Of a DNA stretch of 64,000 bases, positions 38,065 through 45,489 are shown piece after piece. Source of the DNA: Xylophilus ampelinus (GTDB lineage: Bacteria; Pseudomonadota; Gammaproteobacteria; Burkholderiales; Burkholderiaceae_C); the NCBI RefSeq assembly GCF_901875635.1, contig NZ_CABFMN010000011.1, positions 46,740 to 110,739 on the forward strand, written 5' to 3'. A program made the position numbers and the translations under genes. Each line of letters starts with the position of its first letter. Position 1 is the stretch's first letter. The notes beneath the pieces were generated by a model, which was not told the origin of the DNA, did not search any database, and saw nothing but the letters and a program-made list of their open reading frames with translations.

Positions 38065-38938
38065 ACCTGGCCTGGCGCTGGCCTCCTTCGGCGCCATCGC
38101 CTTCAGCGGCAAGGCCATCATCGTCAAGCTGGCCTACCGCTACGGCGTCGACGCCGTGACGCTGATCATGCTGCGCATGCTCTTCGCGCTGCCGCTGTTC
38201 GCCGTCATGGCCTGGTGGTCGGGCCGCGGCAAGCCGCCGCTCACCCGACGCGACTGGCTGGGCGTGCTGGGACTGGGCGTCACCGGCTACTACCTCGCGA
38301 GCTTCCTCGACTTCGCCGGCCTGGCCTACATCACGGCCAGCCTCGAGCGACTGATCCTGTACCTCAACCCCACGCTGGTCCTGCTCTTCGGCTGGCTGGT
38401 GTACGGGCGGCGCATCCGCGGCGGGCAGCTGCTGGGCATGGCCATCAGCTATGCGGGCGTGATGCTGGTCTTCGGCCACGAGTTGCAGATCGGCCAGAGC
38501 CGGGCGGCGGCCTGGGGCACGCTGCTGGTCTTCCTGAGCGCCGTGAGCTATGCCATCTACCTCGTGTGGAGCGGCGAGTTCGTCAAGCGCCTGGGCTCGC
38601 TGCGGCTGGTGGGCCTGGCGACCAGCGTGGCCTGCCTGCTGTGCATCGGCCAGTACCTGGTGCTGCGGCCGGTGGGCGCGGTGTTCGAGCTCGCGCCGCA
38701 GGTGATCTGGCTGTCGGTGCTCAACGCCACGCTGTGCACCGCCGTGCCGGTGCTCGCGGTGATGATGGCCATCGAGCGCATCGGCGCCGCCGTGGCTGCG
38801 CAGACCGGCATGATCGGCCCGATGTCGACCATTCTCATGGGCGTCGTGATCCTGGGCGAGCCCTTCACCGCCTGGATCGCGGCCGGCACGGCGCTGGTGA
38901 TCGCCGGCATCTTCGTCTTCACGCGCGCGGGCAGATGA
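38015..38938 (+). CDS. EamA/DMT-family transporter
   Basis: A 307-residue protein with ten hydrophobic segments in two homologous EamA halves, as in RhaT/YdcZ-like exporters. The second half ends with AAQTGMIGPMSTILMGVVILGEP, a family hallmark. The only plausible start is GTG 38015. The N-terminal 17 residues (MPATPVLPAQAATKSIA) are read from repeat copy F, so the gene has either taken its start from the repeat or begins at an unrecognised downstream codon. It lies between the ggt-like gene and an SDR. Confidence 0.83.
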   Translation: MPATPVLPAQAATKSIAPGLALASFGAIAFSGKAIIVKLAYRYGVDAVTLIMLRMLFALPLFAVMAWWSGRGKPPLTRRDWLGVLGLGVTGYYLASFLDFAGLAYITASLERLILYLNPTLVLLFGWLVYGRRIRGGQLLGMAISYAGVMLVFGHELQIGQSRAAAWGTLLVFLSAVSYAIYLVWSGEFVKRLGSLRLVGLATSVACLLCIGQYLVLRPVGAVFELAPQVIWLSVLNATLCTAVPVLAVMMAIERIGAAVAAQTGMIGPMSTILMGVVILGEPFTAWIAAGTALVIAGIFVFTRAGR

Positions 38939-38978
38939 ACCCGCCGCGCAATCCCCTGACCTGACAAGGAGCAAAAAC

Positions 38979-39782
38979 ATGGATCTGGGCATCGCAGGAA
39001 AGACCGCGCTGGTGTGCGGCGCGAGCAAGGGCCTCGGCTACGGCTGCGCGCTGGCGCTGGTGCAGGAAGGCGTCAACGTCGTCATCGTGGCGCGGGGCGC
39101 CGAGGCGCTGGAGGCGGCTGCTACCAAATTAATAGCTGCTCGTGCAGGTGGGACGGGGGCTGCAGCCCCATTCGTCAAGCATGTGGCAGCCGACATCACG
39201 ACGCCCGAGGGGCGCGCCGCCGTGTTCGCGGTGCAGGCCGATTACGACATCGTCGTCACCAACGCCGGCGGCCCGCCGCCGGGTGATTTCCGCAGCTGGG
39301 ACCGCGAGGCGTGGATCAAGGCCGTGGACGCCAACATGCTCACACCCATCGAGTTGATCAAGGCCACGGTCGACGGCATGGCGGCGCGCGGCTTCGGCCG
39401 CATCGTGAACATCACGTCCAGCGCGGTGAAGGCGCCGATCGACATCCTCGGCCTGTCCAACGGCGCGCGCAGCGGGCTCACCGGCTTCGTGGCCGGCGTG
39501 GCGCGCAGCGGCCTGGCCGCGCAGGGCGTGACGATCAACAACCTGCTGCCCGGCGCCTTCGACACCGACCGCCTGCGCAACACCGCGGCCGGCGCAGCCC
39601 AGAAGACGGGCCAGACCATCGAGGCCATCCAGGAGTCGCGCAAGAAGACCATCCCGGCGCGCCGCTTCGGCACGCCCGAGGAGTTCGGCGCCATCTGCGC
39701 TTTCCTGTGCAGCCAGCAGGCCGGCTACCTCACCGGCCAGAACGTGCTGGCGGACGGCGGGGCATACCCAGGGACGTACTGA
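38979..39782 (+). CDS. SDR-family oxidoreductase
   Basis: A 267-residue short-chain dehydrogenase with TGxxxGxG replaced by CGASKGLGYG, then NAGGPPPGDF, an ITSSAVKAP catalytic Ser region and a C-terminal VLADGGAYPG. The usual Tyr-x-x-x-Lys is not in its standard form: the corresponding position reads LSNGARSGLTGF, as in a known subgroup of SDRs. Residues about 47-66 are read from repeat copy G. An AAGGAG ribosome-binding site supports the start. Confidence 0.8.
   Translation: MDLGIAGKTALVCGASKGLGYGCALALVQEGVNVVIVARGAEALEAAATKLIAARAGGTGAAAPFVKHVAADITTPEGRAAVFAVQADYDIVVTNAGGPPPGDFRSWDREAWIKAVDANMLTPIELIKATVDGMAARGFGRIVNITSSAVKAPIDILGLSNGARSGLTGFVAGVARSGLAAQGVTINNLLPGAFDTDRLRNTAAGAAQKTGQTIEAIQESRKKTIPARRFGTPEEFGAICAFLCSQQAGYLTGQNVLADGGAYPGTY
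39120..39177 (+). repeat. two-hairpin dispersed repeat, copy G (inside SDR gene)
   Basis: GCTAC (39120-39124) pairs with ATAGC (39132-39136). A GC-rich arm (GTGCAGGTGGGACGGGGGC) follows. It is in frame within the SDR and replaces a surface loop region. Confidence 0.65.
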
Positions 39783-39867
39783 CGCGCGGCGCGGCGCGGC
39801 CGGCACCGCTCCCGGCCTGCGCGTGCGGCGCGGCACAATCCGCCGACGCCACGCTGCCCGCACGTCC

Positions 39868-40794
39868 TTGAGCCCAGACACATCCCGCCGCATCACCCTG
39901 GTTTCGGTCACCGGCCTGGCCGATGCGCGGGGCGCGGCCCGCGCGCTGGCCTTCAGCAAGCGGCAACTGCCCGACTGCCGCGCCTTGCTGTGCAGCCCAG
40001 TGCGGCCGCCGGACCTCGCGCCGGGCATCGAGCATCTGCCGATCGCGCCGCTCAACTACCACGAGTACAGCTGGTTCATGCTCTTCGCGCTGTGGCGCGT
40101 GGTGCCGACCGAGTTCGCGCTGGTGGTGCAGGAAGACGGCTGGGTGCTCGACGGTGCCAATTGGCGCGACGACTACCTGGCCTGCGACTACGTCGGCGCG
40201 CCCATCCACCTCGCTCGCATCGAGAGCCCCGAGGGCACGCGCTGGAGCCGGCAGTTCACCTGGTCGACCGCCGAGCATCCTTTCGGGCGGGGCGCGACGC
40301 CGGTGCAGAACGGGGGCTTCAGCCTGCGCAGCCAGCGCCTCATGCGGGCGCTGGTGGACCATCCGCTCCTCCGCGTGGAGGTGCCGCCGCCCGATGCGGT
40401 GGGCGGCGAGCCGCTGCGCATGCAGTGGCAGTTTGACGTGCTTCTCGAGGACGTGCAGCTCAGCGGCGTGCTGCGCCCGGCCCTGGAGGCGGTGGGCATC
40501 CGCTTCGCGCCCGTCGAGTTGGCGCGCAGCTTCGCCATCGAGCATGCCGGGCTGCTCCACCAGGGGTATGACGCGCTGCAGCTCTTCGGGCATCACTCGA
40601 GGCTGCGGCATCTCTCCGCGATCGATCCGCCGACGCTGCGCCACGTGCTGCCGCGCTCGCAGATCGGCCAGATATATGGCGAGCCCGAACTGCTGCAGCT
40701 CTTCGAGCGACGTGGCTACCGGGTGGAGTTCGCGCCGGAGCCGGTCGCCCCTGCGGCGCAGGCGCCGCGCGGCGTGTTCGACGCCTTCCTGTAG
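39868..40794 (+). CDS. DUF5672-family protein
   Basis: A 308-residue protein. The central block LVVQEDGWVLDGANWRDDYL followed by ACDYVGAPIH is the DUF5672 signature, found in putative glycosyltransferase-like proteins; its role is unknown. The start is not certain. TTG 39868 (MSPDTSRRITLVSVTG) is preferred because a CACAAT -10-like box lies at 39834-39839, after the alternative GTG 39823. No partner genes for polysaccharide synthesis are adjacent. Confidence 0.72.
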   Translation: MSPDTSRRITLVSVTGLADARGAARALAFSKRQLPDCRALLCSPVRPPDLAPGIEHLPIAPLNYHEYSWFMLFALWRVVPTEFALVVQEDGWVLDGANWRDDYLACDYVGAPIHLARIESPEGTRWSRQFTWSTAEHPFGRGATPVQNGGFSLRSQRLMRALVDHPLLRVEVPPPDAVGGEPLRMQWQFDVLLEDVQLSGVLRPALEAVGIRFAPVELARSFAIEHAGLLHQGYDALQLFGHHSRLRHLSAIDPPTLRHVLPRSQIGQIYGEPELLQLFERRGYRVEFAPEPVAPAAQAPRGVFDAFL

Positions 40795-40821
40795 CGGCGG
40801 GTGAAGGGCTCCGCGCCAGAC

Positions 40822-41742
40822 TCAGCGCCGCGACGACAGCACGATCCCCGCCACGATCAGCCCGAAGGCCAGGGCGTGATAGCCCTGCGGCATCTCGCCC
40901 AGGAAGAGCGCCGAGAGCATCGCCGCGAAGAGGGGCGTGAGGTTGACGAAGAAGCCTGCGGCGTTCGGCCCCGCGCGCTGCACGCCCGCCGCCCAGCAGC
41001 GGAAGGCGAGCACCGCCGGTCCGACGGCGATGAATGCCAACGCGGCGGCCACGCGCCAGTCGAGCGCGAAGAAGCCGTCGCCCACGGCCCATTCGCCGAC
41101 CGAGAACAGCGCCGACCACACCAGGCCGAAGGCGACCTGCGCCATCAGGAAGGCGGCCCAGTCGCCCCGCACGCCCGCCGGCTCGCCGGTGCGCGTGAGC
41201 AGCCAGCTGTACACCGACCAGGCGATGGTTGCCAGCAGCATGTAGAGGTCGCCCCGCACCAGGCGCAGCGTGAGCAGCTGGTGCCAGTCGCCGCGGCTCA
41301 GGACCAGCGCCACGCCGGCCATCGACAGCACGGCGCCCGCCAGTTCGTGCCGCGTGATGCGGTGGCCGAAGAACAGCGCGCCGGTGGCCATCATCCACAG
41401 CGGCATACTGGAGCCGACCAGCGTCACGTTGATCGGCGTCGAGGTCTGCAGTGCCAGGTACTGCAGCGCGTTGTAGCAGCCCACCCCCAGCAGGCCCAGC
41501 ACCGCGTAGCGGCGCCAGTGCGGCCACAGTGCGCTGGCGGGCCGCAGCACGGCGGCGGCCAGGGGCAGCAGGAGCAGCAGTGCCAGCGCCCAGCGCACCG
41601 CGTTGAGCGTGAGCGGCGACACCAATTCGCGCAGCATGCGTCCGATCACGGCATTGCTGGCCCACAGCAGCGGCGGCACGGTCAGGAGGAATGCGGTCCC
41701 GGCACCGAGGCCGGTGCGGGCGGGTGTTGTCTTCGTTGTCAT
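40822..41742 (-). CDS. EamA/DMT-family transporter
   Basis: A 306-residue protein with ten hydrophobic segments in two EamA repeats. It opens with LLTVPPLLWASNAVIGRML and ends with FVNLTPLFAAMLSALFLGE, both typical of RhtA/YdcZ-type exporters. It is unlike the EamA protein at 38015 in detail, so it is a paralogue rather than a recent duplicate. It is divergent from the quinone oxidoreductase gene. Confidence 0.87.
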   Translation of the reverse strand: MTTKTTPARTGLGAGTAFLLTVPPLLWASNAVIGRMLRELVSPLTLNAVRWALALLLLLPLAAAVLRPASALWPHWRRYAVLGLLGVGCYNALQYLALQTSTPINVTLVGSSMPLWMMATGALFFGHRITRHELAGAVLSMAGVALVLSRGDWHQLLTLRLVRGDLYMLLATIAWSVYSWLLTRTGEPAGVRGDWAAFLMAQVAFGLVWSALFSVGEWAVGDGFFALDWRVAAALAFIAVGPAVLAFRCWAAGVQRAGPNAAGFFVNLTPLFAAMLSALFLGEMPQGYHALAFGLIVAGIVLSSRR

Positions 41743-41846
41743 GGTGCGCAGAGGGCGCCACTGTAGCCACCGGTCCGCTGGCGTGCACCGGCGAGGCCAT
41801 TCATGGCACGATGCGGCCCCTTTTCCCCAACACCTGGATTGCCAAC

Positions 41847-42839
41847 ATGAGCCTGAGCCTCGCCGTCCGCATCGACCGCCAAGGCGGCCCCGAAGAACTG
41901 AAGATCGTCGAGGTGGAGGTGGGCGAGCCCGGCCCGGGCGAGATCCGCATCCGCCACAAGGCCGTCGGGCTGAACTTCATCGACGTCTACCAGCGCAACG
42001 GCCTGTACCCCTTCCCCATGCCGCTGCAGCTGGGCATGGAGGCGGCCGGCGTGGTCGAGGCGGTGGGCGAGGGTGTCACGCACCTCAAGGTCGGTGACCG
42101 CGCGGCCTATGCCAGCCAGCCGCCCGGCGCTTACTGCGAGCTGCGCGTGATGCCGGCCAAGTGCGTATGCCGGCTGCCCGACGCGATCTCCTTCGAAACC
42201 GGTGCCGCCATGATGCTCAAGGGCCTCACGGCGCAATACCTGCTCAAGAAGACGCTGCCGGTCGAAGGGCTCGTGCCCGGCGACTTCATCCTCTTCCATG
42301 CAGCGGCAGGCGGCGTCGGCCTGATCGCCTGCCAGTGGGCGAAGGCGCTGGGCCTCCAGCTCATCGGCACTGCGGGCTCCGACGCCAAGTGCCGGATGGC
42401 GCTGGAGCACGGCGCCGCGCACGCCATCAACTACAGCACCGAGGACTTCGCCGCGCGCGTCAAGGAGATCACGGGCGGCAAGGGCGTGAAGGTCGTCTAC
42501 GACTCGGTGGGCAAGGACACCTTCGAGGGCTCGCTCGCCTGCCTGCGCCCCTTCGGCCTGCTGGCGAGCTTCGGCAACGGCTCGGGGCCGGTGCCGCCGG
42601 TGAACATCGGCACACTGGGTGCCAAGGGCTCGCTGTACATCACGCGGCCCACGCTCTTCACCCACATCGCGACGCGCGAGAGCACCCAGGCCATGGCCGA
42701 CGACCTGTTCGCTGTGGTGGAAAGCGGGCAGGTGGCGATCCCCATCGACCAGCGCTATGCGCTCGAGGATGTGCAGCAGGCGCACCGCGACCTGGAAGCG
42801 CGCAAGACGACCGGCTGCACGGTGCTGACACTGGCCTGA
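41847..42839 (+). CDS. NADPH:quinone oxidoreductase (QOR/zeta-crystallin type)
   Basis: A 330-residue MDR-superfamily enzyme without structural zinc. The N-terminal catalytic domain carries GLNFIDVYQRNGLYP. The cofactor loop reads HAAAGGVGLIACQWAKALG, and YDSVGKDTFEGSL and LASFGNGSGPV follow. It reduces quinones by one-electron transfer using NADPH. It stands alone. Confidence 0.9.
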   Translation: MSLSLAVRIDRQGGPEELKIVEVEVGEPGPGEIRIRHKAVGLNFIDVYQRNGLYPFPMPLQLGMEAAGVVEAVGEGVTHLKVGDRAAYASQPPGAYCELRVMPAKCVCRLPDAISFETGAAMMLKGLTAQYLLKKTLPVEGLVPGDFILFHAAAGGVGLIACQWAKALGLQLIGTAGSDAKCRMALEHGAAHAINYSTEDFAARVKEITGGKGVKVVYDSVGKDTFEGSLACLRPFGLLASFGNGSGPVPPVNIGTLGAKGSLYITRPTLFTHIATRESTQAMADDLFAVVESGQVAIPIDQRYALEDVQQAHRDLEARKTTGCTVLTLA

Positions 42840-42991
42840 AGCCCCGCGCCCTGAAGGACGGCTCCTACCCGCCCTGTGCGCGTGCGCCCGCGTGGTGCGC
42901 GCGCACCATCGTCGAAGCTCCAGGCTCTTTTTCGGCGCGGCCGCACCTCCGCGGTGCAAGGCGCCGGAGCCGCAACTGGAAAGCAGCACGC

Positions 42992-43384
42992 ATGGCCGTC
43001 GTCAGGGCATTCATCGTCGATGACAACCCCACCCTCCGGGCGAACCTCGCCGGGACCCTGCGCGAGGTGGCGCGGGTGGAACCGGTGGGCGAAGCCGACT
43101 CCGAGGCCGGCGGCAGCGCCTGGCTGCGCGAGCATGCGGGCCAATGGGACCTGGCCATCGTCGACCTCTTCATCGGCGCCGGCAGCGGCCTGCGGGTGCT
43201 CGAGGCCTGCCGCGTCCGCGAGCCCGGCCAGCGGGTGGTGGTGTTGAGCAATCACACGACGCACCAGGTGCGCGTGCGGTGTCGCCAACTGGGCGCCGAC
43301 GCGGTGTTCGACAAGGCCACCGAGCTCGACGACCTGATCGACTTCTGCCTGCGCAGCCGCGAGGCGCGCCTGCAGGCTCACTGA
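42992..43384 (+). CDS. stand-alone response-regulator receiver protein
   Basis: A 130-residue CheY-like domain with no output domain. The acidic pair is DD (about 10-11), the phospho-acceptor Asp lies in AIVDLF (about 57), and the conserved switch residues appear as LSNH and the Lys in FDKATE. No histidine kinase is nearby. It ends 7 nt inside the 3' end of the convergent LysR gene. The target process is unknown. Confidence 0.83.
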   Translation: MAVVRAFIVDDNPTLRANLAGTLREVARVEPVGEADSEAGGSAWLREHAGQWDLAIVDLFIGAGSGLRVLEACRVREPGQRVVVLSNHTTHQVRVRCRQLGADAVFDKATELDDLIDFCLRSREARLQAH

Positions 43385-44295
43385 GATGGACCGGCCCGGT
43401 CCGCGGTCCGGCCGGCAGCCGTCTCGTGGATCAACTGCCACACCCGCTGCGCCAGCGGTGAAGGCGCGCGGTTGCGCCGGTGGACGAGCACGATGTCGCG
43501 CTGCACCACCGGCGTGAGCGGCCGCACCGCCAGCCGGCCCAGGCCGTCGGGCGGCACCGCCAGCGCGGGCATCACGCTGATGCCGATGCCCGCCTCGACC
43601 ATGCGGAACACTGTGGTGGGGTGGCCCAGCTCCTGCACCACCTCGCACTGCGCACCGTGCCGTTCCAGCGCCGTGTCGATGAGCCGACGGCTGCCCGAGG
43701 CGTGGTCGAGCAGCACCAGCGGCTGGCCGCTCAGCGCCGACCAGCGCACGGTGCGTGGCTTCATCAGCGCGTGCTGGCGGGGCGCCACGAGCACGAAGGG
43801 GTCGTGCATGATCGATTCGGAGTGCAGGTCGTCGGACGCCGAGGGCTCGATGACGACGCCGAAGTCCACCTCGCCCGCGCGCACGCTGCCCAGCACGTCC
43901 TGCTGGATGCGGTCGAGCAGCACCAGCTGGATGTCCGGCTCCTGCCGCGCGCAGGCGGCGATGCAGTCGGGCATGAGGTTGGCCGACAGGGTGGGGCTGC
44001 TGGCCACGCGCACCTTGCCGCGCCGTGCATGGGCCATGCCGCCCACGTCCTGCAGGGTCTGGTCGAGCTCGTCGAGCAGGCGGTCCAGCCGCGCCGCCAG
44101 CGACTGGCCGGCCTCGGTCAGCGCCACTTCGCGCGTGGTGCGGTCGAGCAGCTTCAGGCCCAGTTGCGACTCCAGCTCGTGGATCGAGCGGCTGACGGCC
44201 GGCTGCGTCAGCCCGATCCCGTCGCCGGCGCGGCTGAAGTTGCGCTCCAGCGCGACGGCGCGGAACACGCGCAGCTGGCGCAGGGTGACGTTCAT
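43378..44295 (-). CDS. LysR-family transcriptional regulator
   Basis: A 305-residue regulator. The N-terminal winged helix reads VTLRQLRVFRAVALERNFSR and then LTQPAVSRSIHELESQLG. The C-terminal region is a periplasmic-binding-protein-like effector domain. The start at 44295 (MNVTLRQL) was chosen at the family N-terminus. The frame continues 21 codons further upstream into the shared promoter segment. It is divergent from a BASS transporter gene and is probably its regulator. Confidence 0.9.
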   Translation of the reverse strand: MNVTLRQLRVFRAVALERNFSRAGDGIGLTQPAVSRSIHELESQLGLKLLDRTTREVALTEAGQSLAARLDRLLDELDQTLQDVGGMAHARRGKVRVASSPTLSANLMPDCIAACARQEPDIQLVLLDRIQQDVLGSVRAGEVDFGVVIEPSASDDLHSESIMHDPFVLVAPRQHALMKPRTVRWSALSGQPLVLLDHASGSRRLIDTALERHGAQCEVVQELGHPTTVFRMVEAGIGISVMPALAVPPDGLGRLAVRPLTPVVQRDIVLVHRRNRAPSPLAQRVWQLIHETAAGRTADRAGPSQ

Positions 44296-44311
44296 CGGCG
44301 GGTCGCTTTCA

Positions 44312-44351
44312 TGCAGCGAGATCATAAAACGATGAGATAAATCCATTTCAC
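44312..44351. promoter_or_regulatory. LysR/BASS divergent regulatory segment
   Basis: GATAAATCCATTTC (44336-44349) and the flanking ATGC..CGAGATCAT match the segment before the Bug gene at 35128-35172. It lies between the LysR start (44295) and the BASS start (44383), a typical place for LysR control of both. Confidence 0.6.
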
Positions 44352-44382
44352 TTTTCAATGGCGGCGGCGCCCAATCGGGGCC

Positions 44383-45390
44383 ATGGCACGCTCACGCTTC
44401 CTCCCCGACAACTTCACCCTGGCGCTGGTCACCACGGTCGCCATCGCCACGCTGCTGCCGGCCAGCGGTCGCGCCGCCCATTTCTTCGAGGGGCTGACGA
44501 CGGTGGCCATCGGCCTGCTGTTCTTCCTGCACGGCGCCAAGCTCTCGCGCGAGGCGATCCTCGCGGGCATCACGCACTGGCGGCTGCACCTGCTGGTGTT
44601 CTGCGCCACCTTCGTGCTGTTCCCGCTGCTGGGGCTGGCGCTCAAGCCGGTGCTGGCGCCGCTGGTCACGCCGGCGCTGTACGTGGGCGTGCTGTACCTG
44701 TGCGTGCTGCCGGCCACCGTGCAATCGGCCATCGCCTTCACTTCGCTGGCGCGCGGCAACATCCCGGCCGCCGTGTGCAGCGCCTCGGCCTCGACGCTGT
44801 TGGGCGTGTTCGTCACGCCGCTGCTGGTCAACCTGGTCGTGGTGCCGCACCACATGGGCAGCGGCTCGCTCGACGCCATCGGCCGCATCCTGCTGCAGCT
44901 GATGGTGCCCTTCGTGGCCGGCCACCTGCTGCGCCCGTGGATCGGCGGCTTCGTCAAGCGCCACGCATCGGTGCTCAAGTTCGTCGACCAGGGCTCGATC
45001 CTGCTGGTGGTCTACACCGCCTTCAGCGCGGCCGTGATCGAGGGTCTGTGGAAGCAGGTGCCGCTGTCGGCGCTGGGCGGGCTGCTGGTGGTCAACGCGG
45101 TGCTGCTCACGCTGGCGCTGGTGCTCACCACGCTGGCTGCGCGCAAGCTGGGCTTCGACAAGGCGGACGAGATCACCATCGTCTTCTGCGGCTCCAAGAA
45201 GAGCCTGGCCAGCGGTGTGCCAATGGCCAAGGTGCTGTTCCCGGCCGCGTCGGTGGGCGCGATCGTGCTGCCGCTGATGCTCTTCCACCAGATGCAGCTG
45301 ATGGTCTGCGCAGTGCTGGCCCAGCGCTATGCACGCCGGCCGACGGAGCCTGAGACTCCACGAGAACCGGTGGCAATTGCTAAGACCTGA
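44383..45390 (+). CDS. bile acid:sodium symporter family transporter (BASS, YfeH/SLC10A7-like)
   Basis: A 335-residue membrane protein with about ten helices. The conserved blocks are GLLFFLHGAKLSRE, LPATVQSAIAFTSLARGN and CGSKKSLASGVPMAKVL. These are typical of the SLC10A7/YfeH branch of BASS transporters. It probably moves an organic anion with Na+. It is divergent from the LysR gene. The stop codon lies inside the loop of a perfect 10-bp inverted repeat. Confidence 0.88.
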   Translation: MARSRFLPDNFTLALVTTVAIATLLPASGRAAHFFEGLTTVAIGLLFFLHGAKLSREAILAGITHWRLHLLVFCATFVLFPLLGLALKPVLAPLVTPALYVGVLYLCVLPATVQSAIAFTSLARGNIPAAVCSASASTLLGVFVTPLLVNLVVVPHHMGSGSLDAIGRILLQLMVPFVAGHLLRPWIGGFVKRHASVLKFVDQGSILLVVYTAFSAAVIEGLWKQVPLSALGGLLVVNAVLLTLALVLTTLAARKLGFDKADEITIVFCGSKKSLASGVPMAKVLFPAASVGAIVLPLMLFHQMQLMVCAVLAQRYARRPTEPETPREPVAIAKT

Positions 45391-45400
45391 CTTAGCAATT
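45375..45400 (+). other. perfect 10-bp hairpin over the BASS stop codon
   Basis: AATTGCTAAG and CTTAGCAATT pair perfectly around the 6-nt loop ACCTGA, which holds the TGA stop. There is no T-run, so it is not a classic terminator. It may stabilise the mRNA 3' end. Repeat copy H follows directly. Confidence 0.55.
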
Positions 45401-45401
45401 C

Positions 45402-45465
45402 CTTGAAAGAAATCGAGCGTTGGCGCCCGAGGGGCGGGCGCAAGCAGCTATGAAATCGATAGTAA
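45402..45465 (-). repeat. two-hairpin dispersed repeat, copy H
   Basis: Minus-strand copy with a GC-rich hairpin (GGCGCCCGA...GGGCGGGCGC) and GCTAT...ATAGT arms. It lies between two convergent genes, next to the hairpin over the BASS stop. Confidence 0.75.
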
Positions 45466-45489
45466 GGTGAACGCCCTGCGCGGCGGGAC

